Origin: Sinorhizobium meliloti
Lineage (GTDB): Bacteria > Pseudomonadota > Alphaproteobacteria > Rhizobiales > Rhizobiaceae
DNA: 64,000 nucleotides
Direction of reading: 5' to 3'
Assembly (NCBI RefSeq): GCF_035610345.1
Contig: NZ_CP141215.1
Location: 150,827-214,826 of the forward strand
Shown here: piece after piece, positions 35,322-44,631 of the stretch
Position numbering within the stretch: position 1 is the first letter of the stretch
Layout: the number at the start of each line of letters is the position of its first letter
Position numbers and translations under genes: made by a program
Notes under the pieces: model-generated
The model's input: only the letters and a program-made list of their open reading frames with translations
Database searches by the model: none
What the model was told of the DNA's origin: nothing

Positions 35322-36388
35322 CTATCGTAGCTTGTCCGTCAAATCACCGAACGGAAAGGAGACGGCGCAGAGCACCGGCGCCTCCTGCTCACGGATACCT
35401 CTTGCAGCTTTACAAACCAGGCCGGTTACCGGCCCACGATCGTCGTCGTCGCGCTCATGGCTGCGCTGTGCCGCCATCTGCACCTCCTGGGCCGGCTGCT
35501 CTCGCCTCACTCGGGAAAAGTCCGACCGGGCAGTGAAGGTGATCTCCTCGTCGTCTGGCAACGTCTCCGGCAGGTCCGCCCGATCGGCGACGACAATCCC
35601 TTGATCGGTCACAAGGCTGGCAACGCGATTGTCGTGGCGGAGAATCTGGCCGGTGATTTCTTCTCCGGAGCGGGCAGTGCAAACATGATGGTGCAGAGGC
35701 TCTTCGCCGACCTCCCGCAAGTCTTCGAATGCGGTTCGAATGGCCTCCCGACAGCGCGCGTTCATCGCGTCCTCAATCGCATGCTTCATTGCGGGACTGG
35801 ACGGGTCGTTCGTAGTCTCGATCGACGCCTCGATCATGCGCGGCTTGGAATTACAGAGAAGTCGATCTCGTGCCGTAATGGCGGCCCAGCTCGGAAACAA
35901 ACGCTTCCTGGGCACGTCCGTTCCCTCTCTGAATGGATGCACATAGTTCAACTCTGAGAGGACTTTCCCAGCGCGCTCAGCATTGCGAAGGCCTGCTGAT
36001 CTCGGATCGGCTTCAGCGCCTCGTCCAGACCCATTTCTATGCGCGAGTCGGGAAGGAAGGACGTGCCGCCTCCCTTAGAGAGGCCGCCGATCGGCTCTAC
36101 GCGCTGCCCCTCAACAATCGGACTTTCGTTGCGCGTATGACCGGCGCATTCATAGACATCCTGAAAAATGTAGCCGTGAATCGCCTTCAGGTGAGCTTTG
36201 TCGAAGTTGCCTTTCGGGCCGTCGCCTTCAGCAATTTCCGCCATCCGCACCGCGGTCGCGCGATACTCTTTCACGCGCAGCTCGGAATGGGTTTCAATTC
36301 CCCATCTGTTTTTCAGAACGTTCGTCCGGTCCGGATCGTCCGACGTGTTGGGATAGGTGTAGGAACCTTTGGGGCGCTCATCAGCCAT
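35322..36388 (-). pseudogene. Fic-domain AMPylase, frameshifted in the catalytic motif
   Basis: ATG 36388 starts MADERPKGSYTYPNTSDDPD; FDKAHLKAIHGYIFQDVYECAGHTR and the GGLSKGG flap follow. Near 35950 the frame changes to NYVHPFREG, where one missing A turns the expected HPFREGNGR motif into HPFREGTDV; with the base restored the next codons read NGRAQEAFVSELGRHYG. A further shift leads to KPRMIEASIETTNDPSSPAM and the long C-terminal domain. Fic enzymes transfer AMP to target proteins and act as toxins here, paired with the VbhA-like antitoxin upstream. With three lesions the enzyme is inactive as written. Confidence 0.8.
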
Positions 36389-36457
36389 GGCGAAGCTCAA
36401 CAAAAAGCCGCCAGCTCTAAGCAGGCGGCCTTCTGCTCTTGAAGGTTGATCGGGAGG

Positions 36458-36661
36458 TTATCTGACAGGCGGCTCGATCATGAGCTGGCGGTATTCCTCG
36501 CGGGTGATGTCGCCGGCGACATACCGCGCGGTCGCCTCCTCGAGGGCAGGATCGTGAACGTAGCCCTGCCGGATATTGGCAGCGCGCGCCTGCTCAGCGG
36601 CCTTGCGCCGCTTCTCGATAGCTTCCGGGGAACGATCCGGACGGCGGGGATGAACGTTCAT
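36458..36661 (-). CDS. VbhA-like antitoxin of the Fic toxin
   Basis: ATG 36661 with GGAG 8 bases upstream gives a 67-residue helical protein: RSPEAIEKRRKAAEQARAANI, then YVHDPALEEATARYVAGDITREEYRQLM. The AEQARAAN helix and the YVAGDIT tail resemble VbhA-family antitoxins, which block the Fic ATP site with an inhibitory helix. It lies 69 bases upstream of the fic gene in the same direction. The canonical S/T-x3-E-G/N inhibitory motif is not clearly visible. With its toxin broken, it may still serve in trans. Confidence 0.7.
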   Translation of the reverse strand: MNVHPRRPDRSPEAIEKRRKAAEQARAANIRQGYVHDPALEEATARYVAGDITREEYRQLMIEPPVR

Positions 36662-36780
36662 CGGCAAATCTCCAGTTACGGACCACCCTAGCAGGAAAAA
36701 TGCTGAAAATCCAGCGCTTTGCCGGATTCTCCGGCCTTTCGCACGTGGCGCCCGGCTGCTCGCCGGGCGCTGTGAGCGGA

Positions 36781-37113
36781 TTAATCGCGGGGTTCCCATT
36801 CGATGATCGCCTGCAGGGAGGCATCGTCCTGGCCGGGGAACCGGCCGAGATTGGCGTTGTATCGGAGCTTGCGGATCGAGAGGGTGTAGTACGGCTTGCC
36901 GTCTTGGTTCTCTTTCTTCCAGATGCCGCCGACCTCGATGTCATGGCCGCGCGGTGACTTGGCGTAGACGCGGTGTGTCGGGGCCCTTTCATTGTCGGAC
37001 TCGAACGGCACGACCTTGATGTCCATGTCGCGGTCGATAGTGGAGATGAGGCCGGCGCCCTTTGCGGTGTCGAGGTTGTCGCCGTCGAACTGGATGTAGT
37101 TGGTGATGTTCAT
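36781..37113 (-). CDS. DUF736 family protein
   Basis: ATG 37113 (GAGGAG upstream) starts a 110-residue protein with the conserved DUF736 order: TNYIQFDGDNLDTAKGAGLI, FESDNERAPTHRVYAKSPRG, EVGGIWKKENQDGKPYYTL and a C-terminal DDASLQAIIEW. DUF736 proteins are small, single-domain proteins found on nearly every conjugative plasmid and integrative element of Rhizobiales and Sphingomonadales, often near ArdC and Fic genes. Their function is unknown. Here it heads the backbone cluster DUF736, VbhA, Fic, ArdC. Confidence 0.88.
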   Translation of the reverse strand: MNITNYIQFDGDNLDTAKGAGLISTIDRDMDIKVVPFESDNERAPTHRVYAKSPRGHDIEVGGIWKKENQDGKPYYTLSIRKLRYNANLGRFPGQDDASLQAIIEWEPRD

Positions 37114-37507
37114 GTCTTTCACTCCTCTTTGGTGGTTGCGATGATCGTTCCAAGGCACGGCGGAAAGCGGTGCGCACCGTAGGCCGGAGCGTGAGCGGAG
37201 GAGGCGAGAGGACGCAAAAAATTTGCTTCGCGAGGAAGCCCAAGGCGGGGACATTTTTGTGGCGTCCGCTTTGCGTAAACCGCGTCGACGTGCGAACGAG
37301 CGTCAAAAGCAACCGCCCTGGAGGGTGCCTTGAACCGTTTTGGCAACGTTTCCCCGTTTGTCAGCGACGTAACAACCGCACAGTTTGCAGCAATATTATC
37401 CAATGACGCGGCCTGATCAATAGGTTTTGCGGCGATTCCGACACGACACTGAAGCAATAAGCTTTGTACGCCCTCGGCACCACTGCTCCGTATTGGCTAT
37501 TTCGCGG
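37114..37507. other. Intergenic, no supported gene
   Basis: This 394-base segment precedes the DUF736 cluster and must contain its promoter. I find no ORF with family resemblance or a good start on either strand. Confidence 0.4.
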
Positions 37508-37838
37508 TCACGGTATCCGGGAGGATTTCGAACGGCGGTATTCGTGCGGGCTTTCGATCTCCGCGGACCACATGCCAAAGCCGCTATCTCGGGCGCGGTT
37601 CTCGGCCTGTCCGTACTCGACCTCGCTGATCGAGTGGGTCGCCGGCAGATACCTTAGCATTGCCTCCGCCAGTCCTGCCTTCGCCATCGCAAGGCCGATA
37701 TCGACGTCCCCAAAAGCACTGGCCCACCAGGCGACGATACTGATCCCGATCGATGATGTTGCAGCGAACATGCTGGCCGTCGACCATCTTTCCCGGATAG
37801 CTGGGCTGCGACGCCACAGCGCCATAACTTCCCGTCTT
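37508..37838 (-). pseudogene. Thermonuclease (SNase-like) fragment, truncated and frameshifted
   Basis: One minus frame reads KMVDGQHVRCNIIDRDQYRRL and the other continues GDVDIGLAMAKAGLAEAMLRY to EYGQAENRARDSGFGMWSAEIE. This matches the C-terminal half of Staphylococcus-nuclease-like proteins of rhizobial plasmids, including the final GMWS element. The N-terminal half is cut off by the IS256-type fragment that begins near 37840, so the insertion destroyed the gene. Confidence 0.6.
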
Positions 37839-37839
37839 T

Positions 37840-38367
37840 CAATCCGGTCTGGTCGACGGCTTGAAGGGCTTCCCCGAGGCCATCACCGCCGTCTTTCCCC
37901 AAACAATCGTCCAGACCTGCATCGTCCACCTGATCCGGCACTCGTTGGAGTTCGTATCCTATAAGGATAGAAGGACCGTTGTGCCGGCGTTGAGAGCCAT
38001 CTACCGCGCCCGAGATGCCGAGGCGGGCCTGAAGGCGCTGGAGGCCTTCGAGGAAGGGTACTGGGGCCAGAAATATCCCGCTATCGCTCAAAGCTGGCGG
38101 CGCAACTGGGAACACGTCGTTCCCTTCTTCGCCTTCCCCGAAGGGGTCCGCCGCATCATCTACACGACGAACGCAATAGAGGCCCTCAACTCGAAGCTTC
38201 GGCGAGCTGTGCGTTCCCGCGGGCATTTCCCTGGTGACGAAGCCGCGATGAAGCTGTTATATCTCGTTCTTAACAACGCGGCCGAGCAATGGAAACGGGC
38301 GCCGCGGGAATGGGTCGAGGCAAAGACACAGTTCGCCGTCATCTTTGGCGAGCGGTTCTTCAACTGA
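37840..38367 (+). pseudogene. IS256-family transposase, C-terminal half
   Basis: The frame (in context from about VDGLKGFPEAITAVFPQTIVQ) runs through TCIVHLIRHSLEFVSYKDRR, ALEAFEEGYWGQKYPAI, FPEGVRRIIYTTNAIEALN and ends normally with FGERFFN. The C-terminal DDE-fold part with the conserved TTNAIEALN-S segment is complete, but the N-terminal 230 or so residues are missing. It is flanked on both sides by truncated genes, so it records an insertion followed by deletion. Confidence 0.85.
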
Positions 38368-38379
38368 TGAAACCGGCCC

Positions 38380-38712
38380 ACCGCACAGAATTCCTGACAG
38401 TCCCTCTGTTCGGCTGCAGCCGCTAGCAGTTCATCCATCATGCTGCGGATCTGACTATCTGATAGGTCTACGCCGGCCGCATCGAAATCGGTGCGCACCT
38501 TGCGGAACACATCGTTGTCTCCCGCCTGTTCGAAGTCGGCCTGCACCACTTCCTTCGCATAGGCGTCCGCATTCCGACCCGGCTTTGCCGCGCTTTTCGC
38601 CGGCCCCACAGGCCGAACAATTAATTGCGGTGGGCCATGGCCTTGAACTTGGTTTCCTCGTCCATCGCAAACTTCTTTCGAAGCCTTCCTGACGATCTCT
38701 TATGTTGCTCAC
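38380..38712 (-). pseudogene. DUF1476 (ATP synthase inhibitor zeta subunit-like) pseudogene
   Basis: ATG 38712 starts MSNIRDRQEGFER; after a frameshift the expected FAMDEETKFKAMAHRN appears, followed by a stop, then the main body in a third frame: AYAKEVVQADFEQAGDNDVF and VRTDFDAAGVDLSDSQIRSMM. This is the DUF1476 family, the inhibitory zeta subunit of alphaproteobacterial F1F0-ATPase. The C-terminal codons run into the IS256 fragment. It is a decayed extra copy; the functional gene would be chromosomal. Confidence 0.7.
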
Positions 38713-38782
38713 GGCTTATCCTCCGCTTTTTCTTTCGCTGGTATAGCATGGCGCGGGCCGCTTCAGATGTTTGCTCGGGAAA

Positions 38783-38803
38783 TTATATCATGCTATGATA
38801 TAA
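38783..38803. promoter_or_regulatory. Palindromic operator, MarR-type, site A
   Basis: TTATATCAT-N3-ATGATATAA is a perfect palindrome with 9-base arms, 20 bases upstream of the start of the membrane protein gene at 38824. The same core recurs at 53183-53201 and, with two mismatches, at 39569-39587 before the MarR gene. Confidence 0.65.
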
Positions 38804-38823
38804 CAAACTGGAGGAGGAGAGAC

Positions 38824-39237
38824 ATGACCGAAACGAGTGACAGGGGTTGGGCGGCGTACCAACCTTCCAAGACTGTATGGTTCTGGTCGGTCGTCGGCTC
38901 ATCGATACTGACTATGGTCGTCGGTTTCACATGGGGTGGTTGGACGACAGCAGGGCGTGCCGGAACCATGGCCGATCTCGCGGTCCGGCAGGCTCGGGCA
39001 GAGCTCATTTCAAACGTTTGCGTGCACAATTTCGTGTCCGCCCCCAACGCGGCACAAAACCTTGTGGAACTCAAGTCGAAGTCCAGCTGGGAGCAAGACA
39101 ATTTCATCGAGGAGGGAGGCTGGGCGGCCGTTTCTGGTCTGTCGAAGCCCGTTCCGGATGCGGCCGATACCTGTGCCGATGCCCTTGTAAACCTGGAGGA
39201 ACTTCCATCGCTCTCGGGAGCCGAGACGAGCGGCTGA
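38824..39237 (+). CDS. Single-span membrane protein of unknown function
   Basis: ATG 38824 is preceded by GGAGGAGGAG. The 137-residue product has a cytoplasmic N-terminus, one transmembrane helix (VWFWSVVGSSILTMVVGFTW) and a periplasmic domain with two cysteines (VCVHNF and DTCADAL). Similar small WGGW-type membrane proteins are common hypothetical proteins in Hyphomicrobiales; I recall no function. The perfect palindrome 20 bases upstream suggests control by the MarR regulator encoded at 39605. A strong hairpin follows at 39282. Confidence 0.6.
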   Translation: MTETSDRGWAAYQPSKTVWFWSVVGSSILTMVVGFTWGGWTTAGRAGTMADLAVRQARAELISNVCVHNFVSAPNAAQNLVELKSKSSWEQDNFIEEGGWAAVSGLSKPVPDAADTCADALVNLEELPSLSGAETSG

Positions 39238-39281
39238 ACGGAGTGTTTGGACCGAGGTCAGCTGCTACGGCTGGGGCGAGG

Positions 39282-39318
39282 GAAAGGGCCGCCTGAAATG
39301 ATTTCAGGCGGCCCTTTC
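39282..39318 (+). terminator. Terminator-like perfect hairpin
   Basis: GAAAGGGCCGCCTGAAAT and its exact complement are separated by a single G, so an 18-base inverted repeat can fold into a long GC-rich stem 45 bases after the membrane protein gene. No T run follows the 3' arm, but the stem strength suggests termination in one or both directions. Confidence 0.6.
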
Positions 39319-39568
39319 GGCATTGTACAAGTGGAGGATGCCGAGCGTGTTGCATGACGAGAGAACGCCGAAGTCCTCCTAGTCAGACGTACTGTTGGAC
39401 GTGCGAAAAACGCTCACAGAGCTCGTTTTCGGAGCAATCGGTACCCCAGATCGTGAAAGACCCTCGCATTGACAGCATTTGGCGATATAGTCCGCGAGCG
39501 CGGCACCTTGCGGCATTCGCCGTTCAGGCGCGCTCGCGAACCTCCTCCCTCCTGAGGTTCAATCAGCA

Positions 39569-39587
39569 TATGTCATGACGTGATATA
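39569..39587. promoter_or_regulatory. Palindromic operator, MarR-type, site B
   Basis: TATGTCAT-N3-GTGATATA, two mismatches from the perfect repeat, lies 18 bases before the MarR start codon at 39605. The position suits autorepression. Confidence 0.55.
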
Positions 39588-39604
39588 AATAAAGGATGTT
39601 ACGA

Positions 39605-40078
39605 ATGGCTTCCGGCGCAGGTTCTAGGTCCCGCACACAGTTGCCTGAGATTGCCAATGAGGAGGCGCTTGACCCGGGAGTGTTCGAGGGTCTCGCGGGA
39701 GTCAGGCTGGCCATGCGTCGCTTCCTCTCCTTCAGCGAGGCGGTTCTTTCCGAGGCGGGGGTGACTTCGCAACAATATCAAGCACTGCTGGTGCTCAAAG
39801 TTGCTCCCCAAAGCCGAATCATGCTCCGGCAACTCGCAGAAGAGATGCTGATACAGCATCACGGCGCCGTTCAACTCGTTGACAGGCTTGTGGCGGCTGG
39901 CCTGGCGTTGCGAATCCCAGCGGCCGACGACAAACGCCGCGTCCTGGTCACCCTCACCGAGTACGGCGAACGGGTTTTGAACTTCCTTGCTAAAAGACAT
40001 CTGGGCGCGATGCTCGATAACGAGCCGTTGCTGATTGAATCTCTTTCGCGCCTGCGCGCGTTGGCTCGGACCGGCTAA
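39605..40078 (+). CDS. MarR-family transcriptional regulator
   Basis: A 157-residue winged-helix repressor. I choose ATG 39605 because AAAGGA ends 8 bases before it; the ATG at 39596 overlaps that site. Typical MarR order: FLSFSEAVLSEAGVTSQQYQA, QSRIMLRQLAEEMLIQHHGAV (recognition helix with VQLVDRLVAAGLA), then the wing RIPAADDKRRVLVTLTEYGERV. MarR proteins bind short palindromes as dimers and respond to phenolics or oxidants. The three TATATCAT-type palindromes in this window are its likely operators. Confidence 0.85.
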   Translation: MASGAGSRSRTQLPEIANEEALDPGVFEGLAGVRLAMRRFLSFSEAVLSEAGVTSQQYQALLVLKVAPQSRIMLRQLAEEMLIQHHGAVQLVDRLVAAGLALRIPAADDKRRVLVTLTEYGERVLNFLAKRHLGAMLDNEPLLIESLSRLRALARTG

Positions 40079-40156
40079 GTCGCAGTTCGGCCGGTTGGCC
40101 GCGTGACGGTGGAAAGGCCAACAGCCGAATACAAGATCGTGACTGGAACTGCCATA

Positions 40157-40713
40157 CTAACCGATCCGGATCACCGACTCGGAGATGAATTCGAACTCGG
40201 GTATCGCGAGGTTCTCCGGAGCGGGCCCCTTACGGATGCGACCCGCCGTGTCGTAGTGCGATCCGTGACAAGGACAAAACCAGCCGCCGAAATCGCCCGC
40301 CTGGCCCAGAGGAACGCATCCCAAGTGCGTGCAAACACCGATCATCACCAGCCAGTTCTCCTTCCCGTCGCCGGCCGAGCGGTTTGCATCGGTAGCTGGT
40401 TGATCGCCTTCCAAATTGGCATTCCGTGCCAATGGGTCCTTCAGCGCATCGAGCGCGGTCGTTCTAGCCGCCTCTATCTCCTGCGCGGTCCGGTTGCGAA
40501 TGAAGACCGGGCGGCCGCGCCATTTCACGGCCAGTGACATGCCCGCCACACCGACGACAGGTCTATTTCGATGGACGCCAACGCCCGAGTTGACGCGTCC
40601 GGCCGCATTTGATCAATGAACGGCCAAGAAAAGGCGCCGAGCCCCGCGGCGCCTGCCATAGCCGTCGCGATATAGAGATAGTCCCGTCTTGTCGGCTCGA
40701 CTGCCTCGTCCAT
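40157..40713 (-). pseudogene. petA: Rieske iron-sulfur protein of the cytochrome bc1 complex, single frameshift
   Basis: The first frame (from 40713) has a twin-arginine-type leader with TRRDYLYIATAMAGAAGLGA and the hinge [20 protein letters not shown]. Near 40550 the frame must change to reach [18 protein letters not shown] and the cluster motifs CTHLGC and CPCHGSHYD, ending at 40157. All ligands are present, so the protein would be a complete ubiquinol-cytochrome c reductase Rieske subunit of about 185 residues if the shift is an error. No cytochrome b or c1 gene is nearby, so this is an orphan copy in a respiratory cargo region. Confidence 0.8.
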
Positions 40714-40842
40714 AGAAATGTCTTTCCGCCCCGATTGCGCGCTTGGCCCTGAATATTCGTACCTGTTTCAAGGGCATTCTGACTCTGCGAAGCCGCGCGA
40801 CTGGCGACGAATAGACGCCGCCAGTGCGATTATGATCATTGC

Positions 40843-41139
40843 TTATTGCTGTTGCGTTTTATCAGGGGTACTGCCAGTGGTCTGCCCCATATCCGCCGGC
40901 GGATCTATAAGCATCAGCACCCTGTTGCCCTGCTCAGTTTCGGCCCTGACTAGATAGGTCGCGTCCAGGATTTGCACCTGCTTGAAGCCGGCTTTGGAGA
41001 GGTCGTCCTTCAGCTTCTGAGCGTTGGCAGGCGAGGTTTGGCCGGTTCCGCTTTGCGCCTGCGTATCGCTCGACTGAGCGAATGCGGGAAGCGCGAAAGC
41101 GGTCATGGCGAGAGAGAGCATTAAGGCTTTCATTTGCAT
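40843..41139 (-). CDS. Small secreted hypothetical protein
   Basis: ATG 41139, with AAGGAG just upstream, gives a 98-residue protein. It has a cleavable signal peptide (MKALMLSLAMTAFALPAFAQ), a Gln/Ser/Thr-rich linker and a short folded segment: AQKLKDDLSKAGFKQVQILDATYLVRA then RVLMLIDPPAD. This segment resembles periplasmic proteins often found beside PRC-barrel proteins. It precedes no other gene in its direction except the Rieske relic and follows the EF-hand/PRC gene. Confidence 0.6.
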   Translation of the reverse strand: MQMKALMLSLAMTAFALPAFAQSSDTQAQSGTGQTSPANAQKLKDDLSKAGFKQVQILDATYLVRAETEQGNRVLMLIDPPADMGQTTGSTPDKTQQQ

Positions 41140-41317
41140 TCTCCTTGTTTCTGCTTCTGTTGTGACGAACGATGCCTGCAGCCCCGAGCAGGCATCGAAG
41201 CTGGCCTGATTTAGGCCCGCGTTGCTCGCGAGGCAGTCCCTTTCGCGAGCGTCGCTTCGCCGGCGACCCGGCGAAGGTCCCAGGCGCCGCTTTTGCGGCA
41301 CCTTGGCTCCAGACCGG

Positions 41318-42585
41318 CTAAAGCCGGTCGTAGTCGAAGGGAACAATTCGGCTCGCGTCCTCCCGATTGTAGGGAAGATCGTAGTACCGATTCCCCGGCG
41401 TCCAGCCGTAGCGGTAACCGTAGTACGGCAAGGCATAGGGCCCCCGCAGGCCATACCCCGCATCGCGATCGATGATGGTGGCGAGCACGCGTCCTTCGCT
41501 GAAGATCAGATCACTGACATAGCCGTAGCCGCGGTATTGATTATTTTCGCGAATACGCGCGAGATCGCCAATTAGTTCGGAGGCGCGCCATGCACGGGGG
41601 CCCAACTCCTGATCATCCAGTCCGGAGACCGCATTTTCTGAAAGTTCAGCCTGGGTCAGTTGATCGTTGAAGAAACCGTACTGATCCGCAGTGTCCTCGG
41701 TCACGGGGATTTGTGCGGTGCCGTCCTTGCGGATCGTCACCTTGTCCCAGGGTACGCTGACATGTGTGTCGCCGATGTCCCAGAAACCACCCACCTCCGC
41801 TACAAGGGAGATGAGCTTGCCGTCCGATCCGACCACTAGATCTTCTACGTCGCCGATCCGATCGCTGGAGGCTCCGTAGACGGGCGTATCGAACAGCGCC
41901 TCGGCACTCCAGCCGGTGGAATAGATCTGGTCAATTCCCCAGCTTTCGAGGGGGATAATGTCGCCAGCAGCGACGCCGATGTTGGCGCCAGAAGATTGCC
42001 CCGCGTTGGCCGATGGGGACGTCGTTTGCGTTGTGACGGCGGTGGGTTCGCCACTGTGCACTATCACGGGTACCAGCGTGTTCGCATACTCGTTCTTTTC
42101 GACCGATCCGTTCCCGTCGGCGTCGCCGATGGTCTTCAACCCGGCACGGAATTCTTGAGGCGTCAGATAGCCGTCTTCGGCACCTTGCCAGCCTCCCATC
42201 AAATCGGCCGCATTCACCGCCTCATGGAGCTCCTTCTCCGATAGGCGGCCGTCAGAATCTTCGTCAGCCTTTGAGAAGTCCGGCTGTTTCGCCTCGAACC
42301 AGTTGCGCCATCCCGTTACAAAGGCGCTCTCGTCGAGACGCAGATCTTCTCCGCTCCAGGCGCGGTGAAGTCCGCGGATGAACTCCTCGCCTCGAATGCG
42401 GTTGTCGCCGTTGGTGTCCCATGCCGCGAACGCACGGTCGCTAATCGGCTGCAGTTCGTCGAGCTCGATCCGACCTTTCCGTTCCGGTCTGCACTGTCAA
42501 AGGCGTCCTGGGATTGTGCATACGCGATGCCGCTCATGAGCGACGTCACTAGGCACGTAGCCAGCGTTGGAGACAGGCTGGTCAT
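41318..42585 (-). pseudogene. Secreted EF-hand and PRC-barrel protein, single frameshift
   Basis: ATG 42585 (GGGAGGA upstream) encodes a signal peptide ending GIAYAQSQ and the start of an EF-hand (DSADRNG). Near 42475 the frame shifts to RIELDELQP; further calcium loops are DTNGDNRIRGEEF, DEDSDGRLSEKE and DADGNGSVEKNE. Two PRC-barrel domains follow, with the hallmark IGDTHVSVPWDKV in the first and VSDLIFSEGRVLATIID in the second. The whole would be about 422 residues. It is a paralogue of the protein at 62515-63540, which lacks EF-hands. A role in periplasmic stress has been proposed for such proteins; none is proven here. Confidence 0.72.
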
Positions 42586-42619
42586 AAGTATGTCCTCCCT
42601 GTTCTATGGTTTAGAATTG

Positions 42620-43150
42620 TTAGCCGCGATCTATCACGCCGCATGCTATTGCATCGCCCGCTGCTCCCGCCGGCTGTGCTCTATAGTCATCAGCTGTGGC
42701 ATGGATGACGATGGCCGAGCCGTCGTTGTCGAAGAGCGGCATGCTTTCACCGTCGAAGCGCACCCGCTCATTGAAGAGCTCAACGATCATCGTTCCGTCT
42801 TCCAGAGCTGTCTGATTTGGAAGATCGCCAGCATGAGGCCCATTCTCATTCATGAAACCGTGTTCGGAGTCCCCGTAGTGGTCGCCGGCCGATGCGAAGG
42901 CGTTTGCCGGATCGCAGGCGCCGACTTCGTGGATATGAAAGCCGTGGATGCCGGGCGGCAGATTTGCGAGCTTGGCCTGTATCAGGACGCCGTTAGGCGT
43001 AGCCTTCAGCGTCGCCGTGCCTATTGATTCACCCTTTGTGTTCAAGAAGACGGCGCGGGCAACGCTGGGTGCTGATGTGGCCTGCTCCTGTGCGAGGGCC
43101 GGTACGGCGAAGACAGTCATGAAGAGGCACGCAGACAAGAGATGTGTCAT
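42620..43150 (-). CDS. sodC: Cu/Zn superoxide dismutase
   Basis: A 176-residue periplasmic SodC. A signal peptide (MTHLLSACLFMTVFAVPALAQ) precedes the mature enzyme. The metal ligands are visible in GFHIHEVGACD, in GDHYGDSEHGFMNENGPHAGDLPN and in IVIHATADDYRAQPAG; the disulfide cysteines are in GACD and IACGVI. It converts superoxide to hydrogen peroxide and oxygen. GAGGGAGA lies just before ATG 43150. It neighbours the EF-hand/PRC protein in the same direction and fits the oxidative-stress theme of this block. Confidence 0.95.
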   Translation of the reverse strand: MTHLLSACLFMTVFAVPALAQEQATSAPSVARAVFLNTKGESIGTATLKATPNGVLIQAKLANLPPGIHGFHIHEVGACDPANAFASAGDHYGDSEHGFMNENGPHAGDLPNQTALEDGTMIVELFNERVRFDGESMPLFDNDGSAIVIHATADDYRAQPAGAAGDAIACGVIDRG

Positions 43151-44044
43151 CTCTCCCTCCCATTGTGCTTTGGATTTTTCGGCACGGCTACGCTCCAGAC
43201 AGAGGATCGTAGCCTATCATGTGCCAAAAACCGGGAGGCGTCTGTTGAGTTCCACAAGTTCTAAAAAAAATTGAAATATACTTTTGGAATATGTTCCTCG
43301 CGCGCCGAGCTTCTACTCTGCTTACCCGTGAATTGAGCGCTGCGATGTTAATGTTTCTCTATCAACAATTGAATATATCAATGGTCTTACTCAATAAAAC
43401 ACTTTTATGTCATAAAGTTACCGAAAAAAAGGCCATCTTCGGCGATGCAACCGCGGCGGTTGTTGCAGAGCGCGCTCCGCGTCTGAGCGGGCCGATGCTG
43501 ACACGCGACGGTACGGAGTGGGGAATTGGGCCCGGGGAGGGCAGGGGAGGCGATGCGTCGCCCGTCACATCACGGCTGCCAGATGATTGCACCTAAGTCT
43601 TCCGGCTCCAGTGCGTCAGCTTCTTAGGAGTTGGCTTGCGACCGCGGCGCCGTGTGGAGGAACAAGTTGTCATGCCCGAGAGGAACTGCACCACCGCCAT
43701 CGCAACAAGGAAACATGCGGCTGCTATCGTGGGTCGCACTGACCCGGCGTGCCGAGCAGAATGGTCGAACTGTGTAGCCAAACAGGCTCCTGAGAAATTC
43801 GCAATCGTCGGCGTCGGGGGTACAACCAAGATATCAGGCGCGCTGCCTACCTTTGTACTTCCGCTCGAACCTGCAAAGGCTCCAAGAACCAAACCTCGAC
43901 CCTCCCGCACCAAGGCGAATGCCGGAAACGGTTACCGCAAAGGCCGCATGGGTCACATCCGGCAAGCCAGTTTCGAGTTCCCGCACGCGCTGAAAGTCCT
44001 GATTACTCACTGAACGCCGCAGCTCAGGAAGCCAAAGCAAAGTG
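43151..44044. other. Gene-poor segment with an AT-rich core
   Basis: About 900 bases without a gene I can support. A clearly AT-rich tract spans roughly 43255-43450, unlike the GC-rich surroundings, and may be a junction or an inert transferred segment. Several open frames occur between 43590 and 44040 on both strands but none resembles a known family. Confidence 0.4.
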
Positions 44045-44388
44045 TCAGCGAAGTGTTGAACGGCGCCGTCGAAGCGAATTTCCGGTTACTCTCTGCGCGA
44101 CCACCCAGGAACCCGCGGCGACGAGACCAGAAAGAAAGATCGCCGCGCCCCAGCGTGCCGTGTCAATGCATTTGCCTCCGCGTCGAAAGAACCACGCGTA
44201 CGGTGCAGGTCGGAGACCGGCGCATCGAGGTTGTCCCGCCACGCAGGTTGCGACGTGCGGCTCGTTTGCTGCGCATCGTAGGCATGCCTTGCCAGATAAC
44301 GGTCGAGATAGCCTTGTACGACAAGATTGCCGAGGGCGAGGGCGAAAATTCCCTGCCCCTCACACCAGAAACTGCGATTGAACCTCAC
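44045..44388 (-). pseudogene. Short-chain dehydrogenase, C-terminal relic
   Basis: Minus-strand codons read NLVVQGYLDRYLARHAYDAQQ, then PAWRDNLDAPVSDL and GSFDAEA. This is the C-terminal signature of a group of SDR oxidoreductases (YDAQQT, DNL.P...GxFDA). In another frame a last membrane helix follows (WGAAIFLSGLVAAGSWVVAQR), also expected for that group. The catalytic and NAD-binding parts are absent, so it is a fragment with a frameshift. Confidence 0.5.
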
Positions 44389-44425
44389 TTCAGCGCATCG
44401 GCTTCAGTGGTAGACGCACTGCTCA

Positions 44426-44540
44426 CTCCGGGATCTAGGCACATTGCGCTCGCAGCTTGAGGATAGATTATATATCGCGGCAGGTGTGCCCTGGTTCGTG
44501 GCGTTGTTTGGGCGAGACAGTTTGGCGCTGGGGAGTCCAT
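44426..44540 (+). pseudogene. Amylo-alpha-1,6-glucosidase (glycogen debranching-like) fragment
   Basis: About 38 codons read LRDLGTLRSQLEDRLYIAAGV, PWFVALFGRDSLALGS. AAG(V/L)PWF-x-x-LFGRDSL is the conserved core of amylo-alpha-1,6-glucosidases of the trehalose/glycogen type. Nothing else of the gene remains, so it is a small relic adjoining the SDR relic. Confidence 0.5.
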
Positions 44541-44631
44541 CGGCAGAACACCAGACAGCCGGGCTCGCTCATAGGATCTTCTGCTGCCACCAGCCGGTTG
44601 GCTTCGGTGGATCGGCACCGAAATCATCTTC

